From an uncultured Psychrosphaera sp. (lineage in GTDB: Bacteria; Pseudomonadota; Gammaproteobacteria; Enterobacterales; Alteromonadaceae): 64,000 nt of DNA. The translations under genes were made by a program, and so were the position numbers. The stretch is from contig NZ_CANMSK010000002.1 in assembly GCF_947500655.1 (NCBI RefSeq), positions 186,001 to 250,000 of the forward strand. Direction: 5' to 3'. The notes under the pieces were generated by a model. It saw only the letters and a list, made by a program, of their open reading frames with translations, was not told the DNA's origin and made no database searches. Shown piece by piece: positions 18,012-26,511 of the stretch (its first letter is position 1; every line of letters begins with the position of its first letter).

Positions 18012-18259
18012 GGAGTTCCAATTTTATAGCCCTGTGGCGTAAAGCTTAAGCGATTAATACATATTGTATAAAACGCAGTGAGCTGATTATTTTGTGATCA
18101 AATACTAATCAGAGTTTTATTTCCTACAATTAATAAGTTGTATTTAGAGTTATGCGCCTTGTATAAAAAAAGTACATAAAGTGGTCACAAAACCTAAATA
18201 TCGACGACATATAGAATGTAAATACTGATGATACATCATACAAAAACAAAGGGAATACA

Positions 18260-19903
18260 ATGAAGAAAATAACAAGCTTGTGTTTAATTGGGGCAATGTT
18301 AACGAGTAACTTAGCATTTGCAGATGTAGAAAATGGCAGTTTTGAAAGTTGGACGGGAAATGTTCCTAACGGGTGGACTACTATAGATTCTGGTATAAGC
18401 CTTAGCGAATCAACAAATATAGTACAAAGTGGTAACAGTGCTGCGGCGATAACCGTTACAACTGGTACTCAATCTTCAACTGACTTTAGACAGTCATTTA
18501 ATGTTACTGCTGGGCAAAGTTATGACTTTAGCGTTTGGGTTTATCACACAGAAGGAAGTGTTAGAACTCGTTTTTACATTAACGGTTATTTGGGATATTC
18601 AGACAACACGATTACTGGTCAATGGCAGCAAATAACCCATACGTATACAGCTAGCAGTACAGGCTCTATCGATGTTGGTTTACGCTTTTATGATACAACT
18701 GGCTTTGATGGATCCGAAATTGTTTATATTGATAGTTTTGAACCAACCGATTCAGTAGTCACTAATCCAGACCCTGTTGGTTGCTCTAATAATGCAGGCA
18801 CGTTTAATCTAACAACCGATAATTACGGCAGTGAGACTAGCTGGCAGATCACTAACAGCAGCTCCACTGTAGAGTATTCAGGTTCTGGTTACTCAAATAC
18901 CACAGATTATTCTGAAAACATTTGTTTAGCGGATGGTAGTTATACGTTCACCATTAATGATAGTTATGGTGACGGGATTTGCTGCAACGTTGGATCTGGT
19001 TCATACAGCTTAGTTGTAGAAGGAAGTACAGTTGCTAGTGGTGGTAATTTTACCTATTCAGAAACAACTACTTTCACACTTGGTGGCTCATCGGGTGGAA
19101 ATCCAGGTGATGGCTCTGGCGGTGGTTCGGATTTAGAAGATTATTATCAGTCGGTGTCTGGCTTAACGGGTTACAATTTAAAAACCGGCTTGTACAACAT
19201 AATTAAAAACCATACGACACAAACATATGGCGACCTTTGGACGTTTTATAATAACAATGAGTCGGATAAATATTATGAAAATGACGGAAGCGTTATCGAC
19301 ATTTATTCAGAATCACCAAATAGTAGCGACCCTTATAACTTTACATTAACCAGTGACCAATGTGGTAATTACTCAGGTGAAAGTGATTGTTATAACCGCG
19401 AACATTCTTTCCCAAGAAGTTGGTTTGGCGGCGAAGTAAATCCTATGAATACTGACGTACATCATATATTCCCAACAGACGGTTATGTTAACTCTAAGCG
19501 TAGTAGTTACCCTTATGGTGAAGTATCGTCGTCAACTTACTCTTCACAAAATGGTTCGTTGGTAGGAAGTGGTACATCTGCTCAGGGATATACCAGTACA
19601 GTATTTGAGCCTATTGATGAGTTTAAAGGTGACTTAGCACGCGCTTATTTTTATATGGCGACCCGTTATGAAAATATCATTACAGGCTGGGAGAATAATA
19701 GTACGTATAGTGATGCAGTTTTAAATGGGTCAAGTGATCAAGTATTTGAATCTTGGATGTTAGCTTTACTTAAAAAATGGCATAACCAAGATCCGGTAAG
19801 CCAAAAAGAGCTTGACCGAAATATTGCTGCCGAGGCATATCAAGGCAATCGTAATCCATTTGTAGATCATCCTGAATTTGTAACTGAGATATGGGGTAAC
19901 TAG
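18260..19903 (+). CDS. Secreted endonuclease I family nuclease
   Basis: 547 residues. The signal peptide ends near SNLAFAD. Residues about 22-165 form a carbohydrate-binding-like beta domain (NGSFESWTGNVPNGWTTID), and residues about 173-275 a second beta domain with cysteines (DSYGDGICCNVGSG). A Gly/Ser linker leads to an endonuclease I domain (about 290-547), identified by CYNREHSFPRSWFGG and TDVHHIFPTDGYVNSKRSS, which hold the catalytic His and Asn/Asp metal ligands. It is probably an extracellular DNase that releases phosphate, nitrogen or nucleosides. Standalone gene. Confidence 0.9.
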   Translation: MKKITSLCLIGAMLTSNLAFADVENGSFESWTGNVPNGWTTIDSGISLSESTNIVQSGNSAAAITVTTGTQSSTDFRQSFNVTAGQSYDFSVWVYHTEGSVRTRFYINGYLGYSDNTITGQWQQITHTYTASSTGSIDVGLRFYDTTGFDGSEIVYIDSFEPTDSVVTNPDPVGCSNNAGTFNLTTDNYGSETSWQITNSSSTVEYSGSGYSNTTDYSENICLADGSYTFTINDSYGDGICCNVGSGSYSLVVEGSTVASGGNFTYSETTTFTLGGSSGGNPGDGSGGGSDLEDYYQSVSGLTGYNLKTGLYNIIKNHTTQTYGDLWTFYNNNESDKYYENDGSVIDIYSESPNSSDPYNFTLTSDQCGNYSGESDCYNREHSFPRSWFGGEVNPMNTDVHHIFPTDGYVNSKRSSYPYGEVSSSTYSSQNGSLVGSGTSAQGYTSTVFEPIDEFKGDLARAYFYMATRYENIITGWENNSTYSDAVLNGSSDQVFESWMLALLKKWHNQDPVSQKELDRNIAAEAYQGNRNPFVDHPEFVTEIWGN

Positions 19904-20253
19904 TTAGCCTTATGCTAACGAAAGGTTAATGAATACTTTATAGATAAAAATAGCGGTGTTGTAACAGGCCGAATTAAAGCTCCTATAACGGCACTGCTAT
20001 TTTTATTTCCTCAAATATCCAACCATTTTATCCAACTAAACTTACCTAATTGAGCTTATCTAGTACAGCTCATCTCACTTAACTTATACAAGCTAAAGTG
20101 CTACAAATTAGTGATTGTTTTCTTTGCGCTGCACCACTGATGTGCATTTTACGTTTATTTTTTACAATTAGATTTTCGATTTTTAAATTTAGTTTTATTG
20201 TTAGTTATTAAAAAATAACAAGTTTTTTGTTTTCATTATGATTAATAAGGTTT
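19904..20253. other. Gene-free stretch before the nirB promoter
   Basis: No coding frame or clear repeat is seen in this AT-rich gap. A TAACGAAAGGTTAATG to AACAGGCC region after the nuclease may end its transcript, but no perfect terminator is visible. Confidence 0.5.
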
Positions 20254-20269
20254 TGGTACTCATATTGCT
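20254..20269 (+). promoter_or_regulatory. Sigma-54 -24/-12 promoter of nirBD
   Basis: TGGTAC-TCATA-TTGCT has the exact GG-N10-GC spacing and one mismatch to TGGCAC-N5-TTGCT. The predicted start, near 20279, leaves a leader of about 180 nt. Confidence 0.75.
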
Positions 20270-20287
20270 ACTTTATTTTCAAAGTCG

Positions 20288-20415
20288 TTAAACCTTTTAG
20301 GTTTAATCATACACATTTCGGCGTTAAGCCAGCTTCGCCAGAAGCCAGAAACTTAAAATTTCTGACACCAACGACGGTGGTCCCACAAGATTCGTAATTT
20401 CAAAGTTGAAATTAC
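20288..20415 (+). promoter_or_regulatory. Structured nirB leader with an ANTAR-like hairpin
   Basis: In order: TTAAACC/GGTTTAA hairpin (about 20288-20306), GCTTC/GAAGC, CAGAAA/TTTCTG (20346-20364), then CACC-AACGAC-GGTG (20366-20379), a six-base loop with A1 and G4 as in ANTAR targets. A long AT-rich stem GTAATTTCA/TGAAATTAC (20394-20415) follows. No T-run follows it, so a terminator is not evident, unlike the leaders of nrtA, narK and nasA. Confidence 0.45.
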
Positions 20416-20462
20416 TGCTCAGGTTGAAATAAATCAAATTCAATTATTCTGAGGGTTACACC

Positions 20463-23048
20463 ATGCCAGATACAACAGAGCTACAAACAAAAAACAAATT
20501 AAAACTCATCGTTGTCGGTAACGGCATGGTTGGTCACAAATTCATTGAAAACGTGGTTAACCATCCAGATCATGAAAATTATCAAGTTATCACTTTTTCT
20601 GAAGAACCTCGTTTAGCGTACGACCGCGTTCAACTGTCGGCATATTTCTCTGGCAAAACAGCCGATGATTTAATGCTAACGTCGGAAGATTATTACGACC
20701 AACACGGCGTTAAATACATAATCAAAGACAAAGTGTCTACCATTGACCGCGCTGCAAAAACTATCACCACAGAAAGTGGCCGAGTAGAAAGCTACGACAA
20801 ACTTATTCTAGCTACAGGTTCATTCCCATTTGTTCCACCAATTCCAGGCGGCGACGCCGAACATTGTTTGGTTTACCGTACCATTGAAGATTTAGAGCGT
20901 ATCACTGCATCTGCCAAAGGCAGTAAAGTCGGTGTGGTTATTGGTGGCGGGTTATTAGGTCTTGAATGTGCTAAAGCATTACATAACTTAAACTTGGAAG
21001 CGCATGTTGTTGAATTTGCACCACGGCTAATGGCAGTGCAATTAGACGAAGGTGGCGGTGCTTTATTACGCACTAAAATTGAAGATTTGGGCGTGCACGT
21101 TCACACAGAAAAAAATACCAAAGAAATCGTCGCGGGTGAAACCTGTCGTTACCGTATGAACTTTGCCGATGGCAGTCACATTGAAACGGACATGATTGTA
21201 TTCTCTGCTGGTATTCGTCCGCAGGATGAACTTGCTCGTCAGTTCGACATTGAAATTGGCGAACGCGGCGGTATTACCATTGATGACAATTGTCTTACCT
21301 CAGACAAAGACATTTACGCGATTGGTGAATGTGCATTGTGGGATGGCAAAATATACGGCTTAGTGGCACCGGGTTACACCATGGCAAAAGCCGCCGTTTC
21401 ACATATTACTGGCGGTAGTGAGCAATTCACTGGTGCCGACATGAGTACCAAACTTAAATTAATGGGTGTTGATGTTGCCAGTATTGGTGATGCACATGCA
21501 CGCACAGAAGGCGCTCAAACCTACACTTATATTAATGATGCGGAAGGCCTTTATAAACGTTTAATAGTATCTGCAGACAAGTCTACTTTGTTAGGTGCTG
21601 TATTGGTTGGCGACACTGACGCATACGGAACCTTGCTTCCTATGATGTTAGAAAAAATGCAACTTCCAGAAGCACCTGAGGTATTAATTCTTCCTCAAGT
21701 TGAAGGTGGTGGCGAAAGCGCGTTTGGCGTAAACGCTTTGCCAGATTCGGCTCAAATATGTTCTTGTCATGACGTAACCAAAGGTGACTTGATAGGGGCT
21801 ATTCACGCTGGCGCAACCGAGCTTGCTGAACTTAAATCATGTACCAAAGCAGGCAGTGGTTGTGGTGGTTGTTCAGCTATGGTTGGGCAAGTATTAAATG
21901 CAGAATTAGAGAAAATGGGCGTTGAGGTTAACAATAACCTTTGTGAACATTTTGAATATACGCGCCAAGAATTGTTCGACATTATCCGTACAAAAAAAAT
22001 CAAAACCTTTGATGAGCTATTAGAGCAATACGGTAGCGGCCACGGCTGTATGACATGTAAACCTGCAGTTGGCTCTATGCTAGCAACCTATTGGAATGAA
22101 TACGTATTGTCCGATGATAATATTCAATTACAAGACACTAACGATATCTTCCTAGGCAATATGCAAAAAGATGGGACTTATTCTGTTGTACCACGTATTG
22201 CAGCGGGTGAAATTTCAGCACAAGGTTTAATAGACTTAGGCCAAATTGGTGTTAAATATGACTTATACACCAAAATTACAGGCGGTCAGCGTATCGACTT
22301 CTTTGGCGCGCAGCTACATGAATTACCATTGATTTGGGATGAATTGATCCAAGCTGGTTTTGAAACAGGCCACGCCTATGGTAAGTCTTTACGTACCGTT
22401 AAGTCCTGCGTTGGTAGTACTTGGTGTCGTTACGGCATGATGGATTCTGTGTCCATGGCGATTAATTTAGAGATGCGCTACAAAGGATTACGTTCACCAC
22501 ATAAATTTAAATTAGGTGTGTCTGGCTGTACTCGCGAATGCGCGGAAGCACAAAGTAAAGATTTTGGAGTCATTGCAACAGACAAAGGTTGGAACTTATA
22601 CGTATGTGGTAACGGCGGTATGAAACCTCGTCACGGTGACTTATTTGCATCTGATTTGGATGACGCAACATTAATAAAATACATTGACCGTATTCTTATG
22701 TTCTATTGCCGTACAGCAGACCGTTTACAACGTACGTCGGTTTGGATGGACAATATGGAAGGTGGTTTAGATTATCTTAAGTCGGTTGTTATTGATGATA
22801 AACTTGGTCTTTGTGAAGACTTTGAAACTGATATGAACCGCGTTATCGACACTTACGAATGTGAGTGGAAGAAAACACTTAACAACCCAGAAAGACTAAA
22901 ACGTTTTGCTCACTTTATTAACTCAGATGCAACGGACGACCGCTTGGCATATGAAGCTGACCGTGGTCAAAGTAAAGCACGTATTGCGCAACCATCTGTC
23001 AGAGCTGAAAAAGCCAAAGGCACAGAGATCCCGGCATTGGAAGTTTAA
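20463..23048 (+). CDS. nirB: NADH-dependent nitrite reductase large subunit
   Basis: An 861-residue cytoplasmic enzyme that reduces nitrite to ammonium in six one-electron steps. It has an N-terminal FAD/NAD(P)H module (VVGNGMVGHKFIENV, GGGLLGLECAKAL), BFD-like [2Fe-2S] cysteine sets around residue 431 (CSCHDVTKG, GSGCGGC) and near 525 (GHGCMTCKP), and a ferredoxin-like and siroheme/[4Fe-4S] C-terminal domain. The cluster cysteines are visible as C649-x5-C655 and C689-x3-C693 (SGCTRECAEAQ). Length is normal. nirD follows after 30 bp. Expression is probably driven by the sigma-54 promoter at 20254. Confidence 0.97.
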   Translation: MPDTTELQTKNKLKLIVVGNGMVGHKFIENVVNHPDHENYQVITFSEEPRLAYDRVQLSAYFSGKTADDLMLTSEDYYDQHGVKYIIKDKVSTIDRAAKTITTESGRVESYDKLILATGSFPFVPPIPGGDAEHCLVYRTIEDLERITASAKGSKVGVVIGGGLLGLECAKALHNLNLEAHVVEFAPRLMAVQLDEGGGALLRTKIEDLGVHVHTEKNTKEIVAGETCRYRMNFADGSHIETDMIVFSAGIRPQDELARQFDIEIGERGGITIDDNCLTSDKDIYAIGECALWDGKIYGLVAPGYTMAKAAVSHITGGSEQFTGADMSTKLKLMGVDVASIGDAHARTEGAQTYTYINDAEGLYKRLIVSADKSTLLGAVLVGDTDAYGTLLPMMLEKMQLPEAPEVLILPQVEGGGESAFGVNALPDSAQICSCHDVTKGDLIGAIHAGATELAELKSCTKAGSGCGGCSAMVGQVLNAELEKMGVEVNNNLCEHFEYTRQELFDIIRTKKIKTFDELLEQYGSGHGCMTCKPAVGSMLATYWNEYVLSDDNIQLQDTNDIFLGNMQKDGTYSVVPRIAAGEISAQGLIDLGQIGVKYDLYTKITGGQRIDFFGAQLHELPLIWDELIQAGFETGHAYGKSLRTVKSCVGSTWCRYGMMDSVSMAINLEMRYKGLRSPHKFKLGVSGCTRECAEAQSKDFGVIATDKGWNLYVCGNGGMKPRHGDLFASDLDDATLIKYIDRILMFYCRTADRLQRTSVWMDNMEGGLDYLKSVVIDDKLGLCEDFETDMNRVIDTYECEWKKTLNNPERLKRFAHFINSDATDDRLAYEADRGQSKARIAQPSVRAEKAKGTEIPALEV

Positions 23049-23078
23049 GTTACAGATAAAAGAGTAGAGGAAAAGAAT

Positions 23079-23411
23079 ATGAGTAATATAAATTGGGAAA
23101 CCATCTGTAACGTATCAGATATCAATAAAAACACAGGCGTTTGCGCATTACATAACGGCGAACAAGTCGCGATTTTTAAAGTAGGGAAAGAAGAACAATT
23201 ATTTGCTCTACAAAACTACGACCCATTTGGTGAAGCAAACGTGTTATCACGTGGTTTAATTGGTGACGTTGACGGCCAGTTAGTATTAGCATCACCGCTT
23301 TACAAGCAACAGTTCTCACTAGAGTCTGGTAAATGTTTGGAAGATGACAGTGTAATTTTAAAAACCTATATGGTGCGCCAACAAGATGGCCTAGTGCAAC
23401 TACAAGCATAA
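23079..23411 (+). CDS. nirD: Nitrite reductase small subunit
   Basis: 110 residues with a Rieske-like beta fold but without the iron-sulfur ligands, as usual for NirD (GVCALHNGEQVAIFKV and the C-terminal YMVRQQDGLVQL). It associates with NirB in assimilatory nitrite reduction. AGAGGAAAAG sits upstream of the ATG. A strong terminator follows, so the operon is nirBD only. Confidence 0.95.
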   Translation: MSNINWETICNVSDINKNTGVCALHNGEQVAIFKVGKEEQLFALQNYDPFGEANVLSRGLIGDVDGQLVLASPLYKQQFSLESGKCLEDDSVILKTYMVRQQDGLVQLQA

Positions 23412-23464
23412 GTGCAGTTGCAGGGATAACAAACAAAGCTAAAAGCTTGTTGAAATCAATACTT

Positions 23465-23505
23465 AAAACCACCAATGATGTCTAATCATTTGGTGGTTTT
23501 TTTAT
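23465..23505 (+). terminator. Terminator of nirBD
   Basis: AAAACCACCAATGAT and ATCATTTGGTGGTTTT form a long stem with one bulge, followed by T residues. Confidence 0.88.
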
Positions 23506-23530
23506 GGGCTTAATCTAAAAGGATATGAAA

Positions 23531-23556
23531 ATTAAAGTGGGTGTCTCTGTTAGATT
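23531..23556. repeat. GTGGGTGTCTCTGTTAG repeat, copy 1
   Basis: ATTAAAGTGGGTGTCTCTGT then TAGATT. It overlaps the end of the minus-strand gene at 23550, whose stop codon TAA lies inside the motif. Same family as the inverted pair at 3584-3708. Confidence 0.75.
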
Positions 23557-23846
23557 GGTCGACTTTTTATTTCAAAATGCTTACCTTTAAACCAAACATG
23601 CAAATATGTTGGGTCGATGCGTACATCTATAGATGGTTCGAAGTAATCATGAACAGTTTCCCAAGAAGTACCATTATTTGTGACACTTTTTATTAATTCA
23701 ACTTTCTGGCTATTGAATCGAATATGATTACCTTTATTACAGTCTGGACATACATACCAGACAGTTTGCATCTCTGGCCAGCTAAATGCGCTATTTGATA
23801 ATGCAAACTCTAAATCAAAACTATTTTTACAATTGATACAATCCAT
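23550..23846 (-). CDS. Zinc-ribbon-like small protein
   Basis: 98 residues with two CxxC pairs, MDCINCKN at the N-terminus and VCPDCNKGN at about residues 32-37, consistent with one structural zinc site. The rest is predicted beta-rich. No family recognised. It is the last of three small minus-strand genes bounded by repeated motifs, and AGGCGTTATG stands just upstream, as at integron cassette junctions. The stop codon is within the GTGTCTCTGTTAG repeat. Confidence 0.65.
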   Translation of the reverse strand: MDCINCKNSFDLEFALSNSAFSWPEMQTVWYVCPDCNKGNHIRFNSQKVELIKSVTNNGTSWETVHDYFEPSIDVRIDPTYLHVWFKGKHFEIKSRPI

Positions 23847-23853
23847 AAAAACA

Positions 23854-23867
23854 CATAACGCCTAAAT
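23854..23867 (-). repeat. Possible attC-like junction upstream of the zinc-ribbon gene
   Basis: On the minus strand ATTTAGGCGTTATG resembles the right end of Vibrio-type attC sites (TTAGGCGGGCGTTATG) and precedes a gene start by a few bases. A full attC fold cannot be shown by eye. Confidence 0.3.
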
Positions 23868-23905
23868 ATAGTGGGCTAAAATAGAGCTAAGCGAACAGCC
23901 AGTAA

Positions 23906-23928
23906 ATTAAAGTGGGTGTCTCTGTTAG
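23906..23928. repeat. GTGGGTGTCTCTGTTAG repeat, copy 2
   Basis: ATTAAAGTGGGTGTCTCTGT then TAG, direct orientation with copies 1 and 3, in the gap between the two minus-strand genes. Confidence 0.75.
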
Positions 23929-23981
23929 TGTTTACGAAGTAAATCACTTTTACCGACTTTAAATGACTGTCAAATTCGAAT

Positions 23982-23999
23982 GGGTGTCTCTGTTAGATT
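23982..23999. repeat. GTGGGTGTCTCTGTTAG repeat, copy 3
   Basis: GGGTGTCTCTGTTAGATT directly after the stop codon of the 155-residue minus-strand gene; the AATT arm of the other copies is changed to TTCGAA. Confidence 0.75.
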
Positions 24000-24004
24000 T
24001 ACTG

Positions 24005-24472
24005 CTACCATGATTGTAAAACATCAAGAAGCTCATGCGGCATATTGTTGTTTATGTATTCTAGAGTTATATATGGCTCTGGAATTTTATTGTAGTCCTG
24101 CACCGCGTGACGAATTAAAAATTCTGCTTCATCCTTTAAGTCAGCATGTATTACCAAATCTTTCGATGCTGGAATATTTTTTCCATGGCCTGCATGCTTC
24201 AAGGCATTATATGTAAAGCGGTAAAATCCGATGGCACGGCCAACTTTCTTATCAAGACTAGTTGAATTGCTTGATTTTACAGAAAGCTCAGCAAGAGCGA
24301 CTTGGCTTGACTTTATGTCTAGCTCCTCTAACAGCGGAGCGATTATTCCAATAACTGCGCCAGCCAATAGAATGCTGGTTACATAGTCAATGTCTTTTAG
24401 TGCATGCTCATAACTCTTTACAGCTTGGACTAGCATTTCACCGGCTAGAGGAATTTTATCGTGTTCTGTCAT
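24005..24472 (-). CDS. Hypothetical helical protein
   Basis: 155 residues, mostly helical, with one moderately hydrophobic segment at about 30-48 (VTSILLAGAVIGIIAPLLEEL). It has a pattern of small conserved-looking polar motifs (RFTYNALKHAGHGKNI) reminiscent of uncharacterised cassette or defence-island proteins. I do not recognise a family. It sits second in the trio. The perfect attC-type core GTTAGGC (minus strand, 24485-24491) is 13 bp upstream of the start. Confidence 0.6.
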   Translation of the reverse strand: MTEHDKIPLAGEMLVQAVKSYEHALKDIDYVTSILLAGAVIGIIAPLLEELDIKSSQVALAELSVKSSNSTSLDKKVGRAIGFYRFTYNALKHAGHGKNIPASKDLVIHADLKDEAEFLIRHAVQDYNKIPEPYITLEYINNNMPHELLDVLQSW

Positions 24473-24484
24473 TTGGGTCTCATT

Positions 24485-24491
24485 GCCTAAC
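24485..24491 (-). repeat. attC-type core site GTTAGGC
   Basis: GTTAGGC on the minus strand matches the integron core GTTRRRY and lies 13 bp before the next gene's start, the normal cassette geometry. No long complementary arm is clear. Confidence 0.3.
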
Positions 24492-24536
24492 TTATTGAGT
24501 TGTTATGTTTTCGATAGCACATACTCTTTCCCTAGC

Positions 24537-24743
24537 TTAGTCTTCAAGCCGAAATAAAACAGCGCCTTTTAAATCTGTCGCTTGAACACCTTCAAATACA
24601 CCAACGTATTTGCATGGCATTTCCATATTGTAAATTTCATCTTCATCTACTCGAAGAACCACCTGACCAGATAGATTGTAAACATACTCACCGTCAAAGA
24701 TCCCCGTGTGCTTTCCTGATGCATCATAAACTTGCTTATGCAC
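24537..24743 (-). CDS. Small beta-rich protein, possibly 4-fold beta-flower type
   Basis: 68 residues with repeated short strands of the pattern YDASGKHTGIFDG, YNLSGQVVLRVD, KYVGVFEG and TDLKGAVLFRLED, which resembles the internally repeated 4-fold beta flower family. That assignment is from memory and tentative. It is the first of the minus-strand trio. GTTAGGT (24760-24766, minus strand) and the ribosome site GGAGAG precede its ATG. Confidence 0.6.
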   Translation of the reverse strand: MHKQVYDASGKHTGIFDGEYVYNLSGQVVLRVDEDEIYNMEMPCKYVGVFEGVQATDLKGAVLFRLED

Positions 24744-24759
24744 TTAACTCTCCTTTGAA

Positions 24760-24766
24760 ACCTAAC
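24760..24766 (-). repeat. attC-type core site GTTAGGT
   Basis: Minus-strand GTTAGGT fits GTTRRRY and stands 17 bp before the first gene of the trio. Confidence 0.3.
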
Positions 24767-25044
24767 AATTTAATAGTGATCAATTTGGGACTCTTTTTAC
24801 CCAAAGCTTGCTCACTTTCATACATAACTTATTAGTATCAGATTAATTAAAGCCTTGCCAGTTCTAAAATTCATAGAAATTGGATTAACGTTTTTTAACC
24901 AAATCCCAATTCAATCAATTACTATTCCAACCAACCCCGTTACACAAATGAAACGGCTTCTTTATTATTTTGTGAAGCCTCTGTGATACTTTTGGGATAA
25001 TTGGCGTTCATTCTTGTTATCAGATTAATAACAAGAGAAAGAAC
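24767..25044. other. Gap before the spondin operon
   Basis: No gene is seen. AAGAGAAAGAAC before 25045 supplies the ribosome site, and the promoter is presumably within the preceding 100 bp. Confidence 0.5.
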
Positions 25045-25773
25045 ATGAATACAAAAACACAAACTAAAACAATAAGAAAAACTGCAACAACACTCGCTAT
25101 CTTAGGTGGTGCTTTATTAACTCAATCAGCGTTTGCTGCTGAAATCGACGTTAAAATCACTAACCTTACTCAAGGCATTTATTTCACGCCTGTCATTATT
25201 GCGGCTCACACAAGTGACGCTAGCATTTATACACTTGGCACCGCAGCCTCTGACGAATTACAGATGATGGCGGAAGGTGGTGACATTTCTGGTTTATCAA
25301 TTGTGTTAACTGCAGCAAGTGCTGATGTATTAGAAAATCCAGCAGCAGGCGTACTAGCACCTGGCGCATCGGCAGAAGGTTCGCTTTCTACTGCGGATAC
25401 CAATACGTATTTATCGGTGGGTTCAATGTTACTTCCAACCAACGACGGTTTTGTTGGTCTAGACAGCTGGATGATCCCAACAGAAGCCGGTACTTATACA
25501 GTTTACCTTAATGGTTATGATGCTGGCACAGAAGCTAATGACGAAATTCTAAATGGCGGCGGAGCACCTGGTGTTGCAGGAATTCCTGCAGATCCCGGTG
25601 CTGCAAATGGTACGGGCGCTTTAGGTGTTACTGATGTTGAAGATAATACTATGGTGCACGTACATCGTGGTGTTATTGGCGATACAGATGTGGCTGGTGG
25701 CGACAGTGATTTAGACAGCACAGTTCATCGTTGGTTAAACCCTGTTGCTATGTTTACCGTTACCGTTAAGTAA
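25045..25773 (+). CDS. Spondin-domain secreted protein
   Basis: 242 residues with a signal peptide cleaved near QSAFAAE. The rest is one Spond_N-type domain: VKITNLTQGIYFTPVIIAAH, LQMMAEGGDISGL, LLPTNDGFVGLDSW, YDAGTEANDE and VHVHRGVIGD. Bacterial proteins of this family are exported and uncharacterised. The next gene is a lipoprotein paralogue 9 bp downstream, followed by a response regulator and sensor kinase, so all four form one apparent operon. Confidence 0.88.
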   Translation: MNTKTQTKTIRKTATTLAILGGALLTQSAFAAEIDVKITNLTQGIYFTPVIIAAHTSDASIYTLGTAASDELQMMAEGGDISGLSIVLTAASADVLENPAAGVLAPGASAEGSLSTADTNTYLSVGSMLLPTNDGFVGLDSWMIPTEAGTYTVYLNGYDAGTEANDEILNGGGAPGVAGIPADPGAANGTGALGVTDVEDNTMVHVHRGVIGDTDVAGGDSDLDSTVHRWLNPVAMFTVTVK

Positions 25774-25782
25774 GGGGGCAAT

Positions 25783-26505
25783 ATGAAAAACTTTAAATCA
25801 AAATATATCCCAGCTCTGGCAATTATGTCTTCACTTATTCTTGCCGGTTGTAGTGACGATGACGACGATAAAGATGTTGTGACGCCAGAGCCTGAAGTGG
25901 TGGTTCCGGTAAATGTGAGTTATGAGGTAACCGTTACTAACCTGACTAACGCGCAACCATTATCACCTGTTGCTGTTATTTTACATGACACAGGTTCTTT
26001 GTGGACAATTGGCGAGTCAGCATCAACGGCATTGGAAACAATGGCGGAAGGTGGTGATAACTCAGAGTTATTAGCACTAGAAATAGTTACTGCAAGCGTA
26101 AGTGGAGCTGCGCCTTTAGGTTCGGGCGCTACAGAAACGTTAACCGTAACGATTGAAGACCAAACAGACGCTATGTTGTCATTAGCGACGATGTTGGTGA
26201 ATACAAATGACGGTTTCACGGGTCTTAGTAATATAGATTTATCTGGATTGTCTGTTGGAGACACTTGGTCTAGCTATACATCGGTTTACGATGCTGGCAC
26301 AGAAGGTAACAGTGAAGCTGAGGGAACCATTCCAGGTCCTGCTGATGGCGGTACTGGATTTGAAGCTGAAAGAGATGATGTTGATTTTGTTGGTATGCAC
26401 TCAGGTGTTGTATCAATGGATGATGGTTTAGCTACTTCTGTATTAACCCAAGCCCATAAATTTGATAATCCAGCAGCTTATGTAGTGATTAAACGAATGG
26501 AGTAA
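25783..26505 (+). CDS. Spondin-domain lipoprotein
   Basis: 240 residues, paralogue of the preceding protein. Lipobox LILAGC gives Cys23, followed by an acidic DDDDDK linker that favours outer-membrane sorting. The Spond_N motifs are VTNLTNAQPLSPVAVILHD, LETMAEGGDNSEL, LVNTNDGFTGL, YDAGTEGNSEAEG and VGMHSGVVS. A secreted/anchored pair suggests they act together at the cell surface. AAGGGGGCAAT is the ribosome site. The response regulator begins 6 bp after the stop. Confidence 0.88.
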   Translation: MKNFKSKYIPALAIMSSLILAGCSDDDDDKDVVTPEPEVVVPVNVSYEVTVTNLTNAQPLSPVAVILHDTGSLWTIGESASTALETMAEGGDNSELLALEIVTASVSGAAPLGSGATETLTVTIEDQTDAMLSLATMLVNTNDGFTGLSNIDLSGLSVGDTWSSYTSVYDAGTEGNSEAEGTIPGPADGGTGFEAERDDVDFVGMHSGVVSMDDGLATSVLTQAHKFDNPAAYVVIKRME

Positions 26506-26511
26506 AACCTT

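Noticed and set aside
20394..20430. Terminator in the nirB leader
   Set aside because: The stem is present but no T-run follows and the gene is downstream, so I list it only as a structured leader.
23531..24766. Complete integron
   Set aside because: No integrase and no full-length attC fold can be shown; only core-like sites are visible, so I report it as cassette-like only.
24970..25030. Sigma-54 promoter before the spondin operon
   Set aside because: TTGGCG and TTGTT are present, but the GG to GT distance is 11, not 10, and GC is missing.
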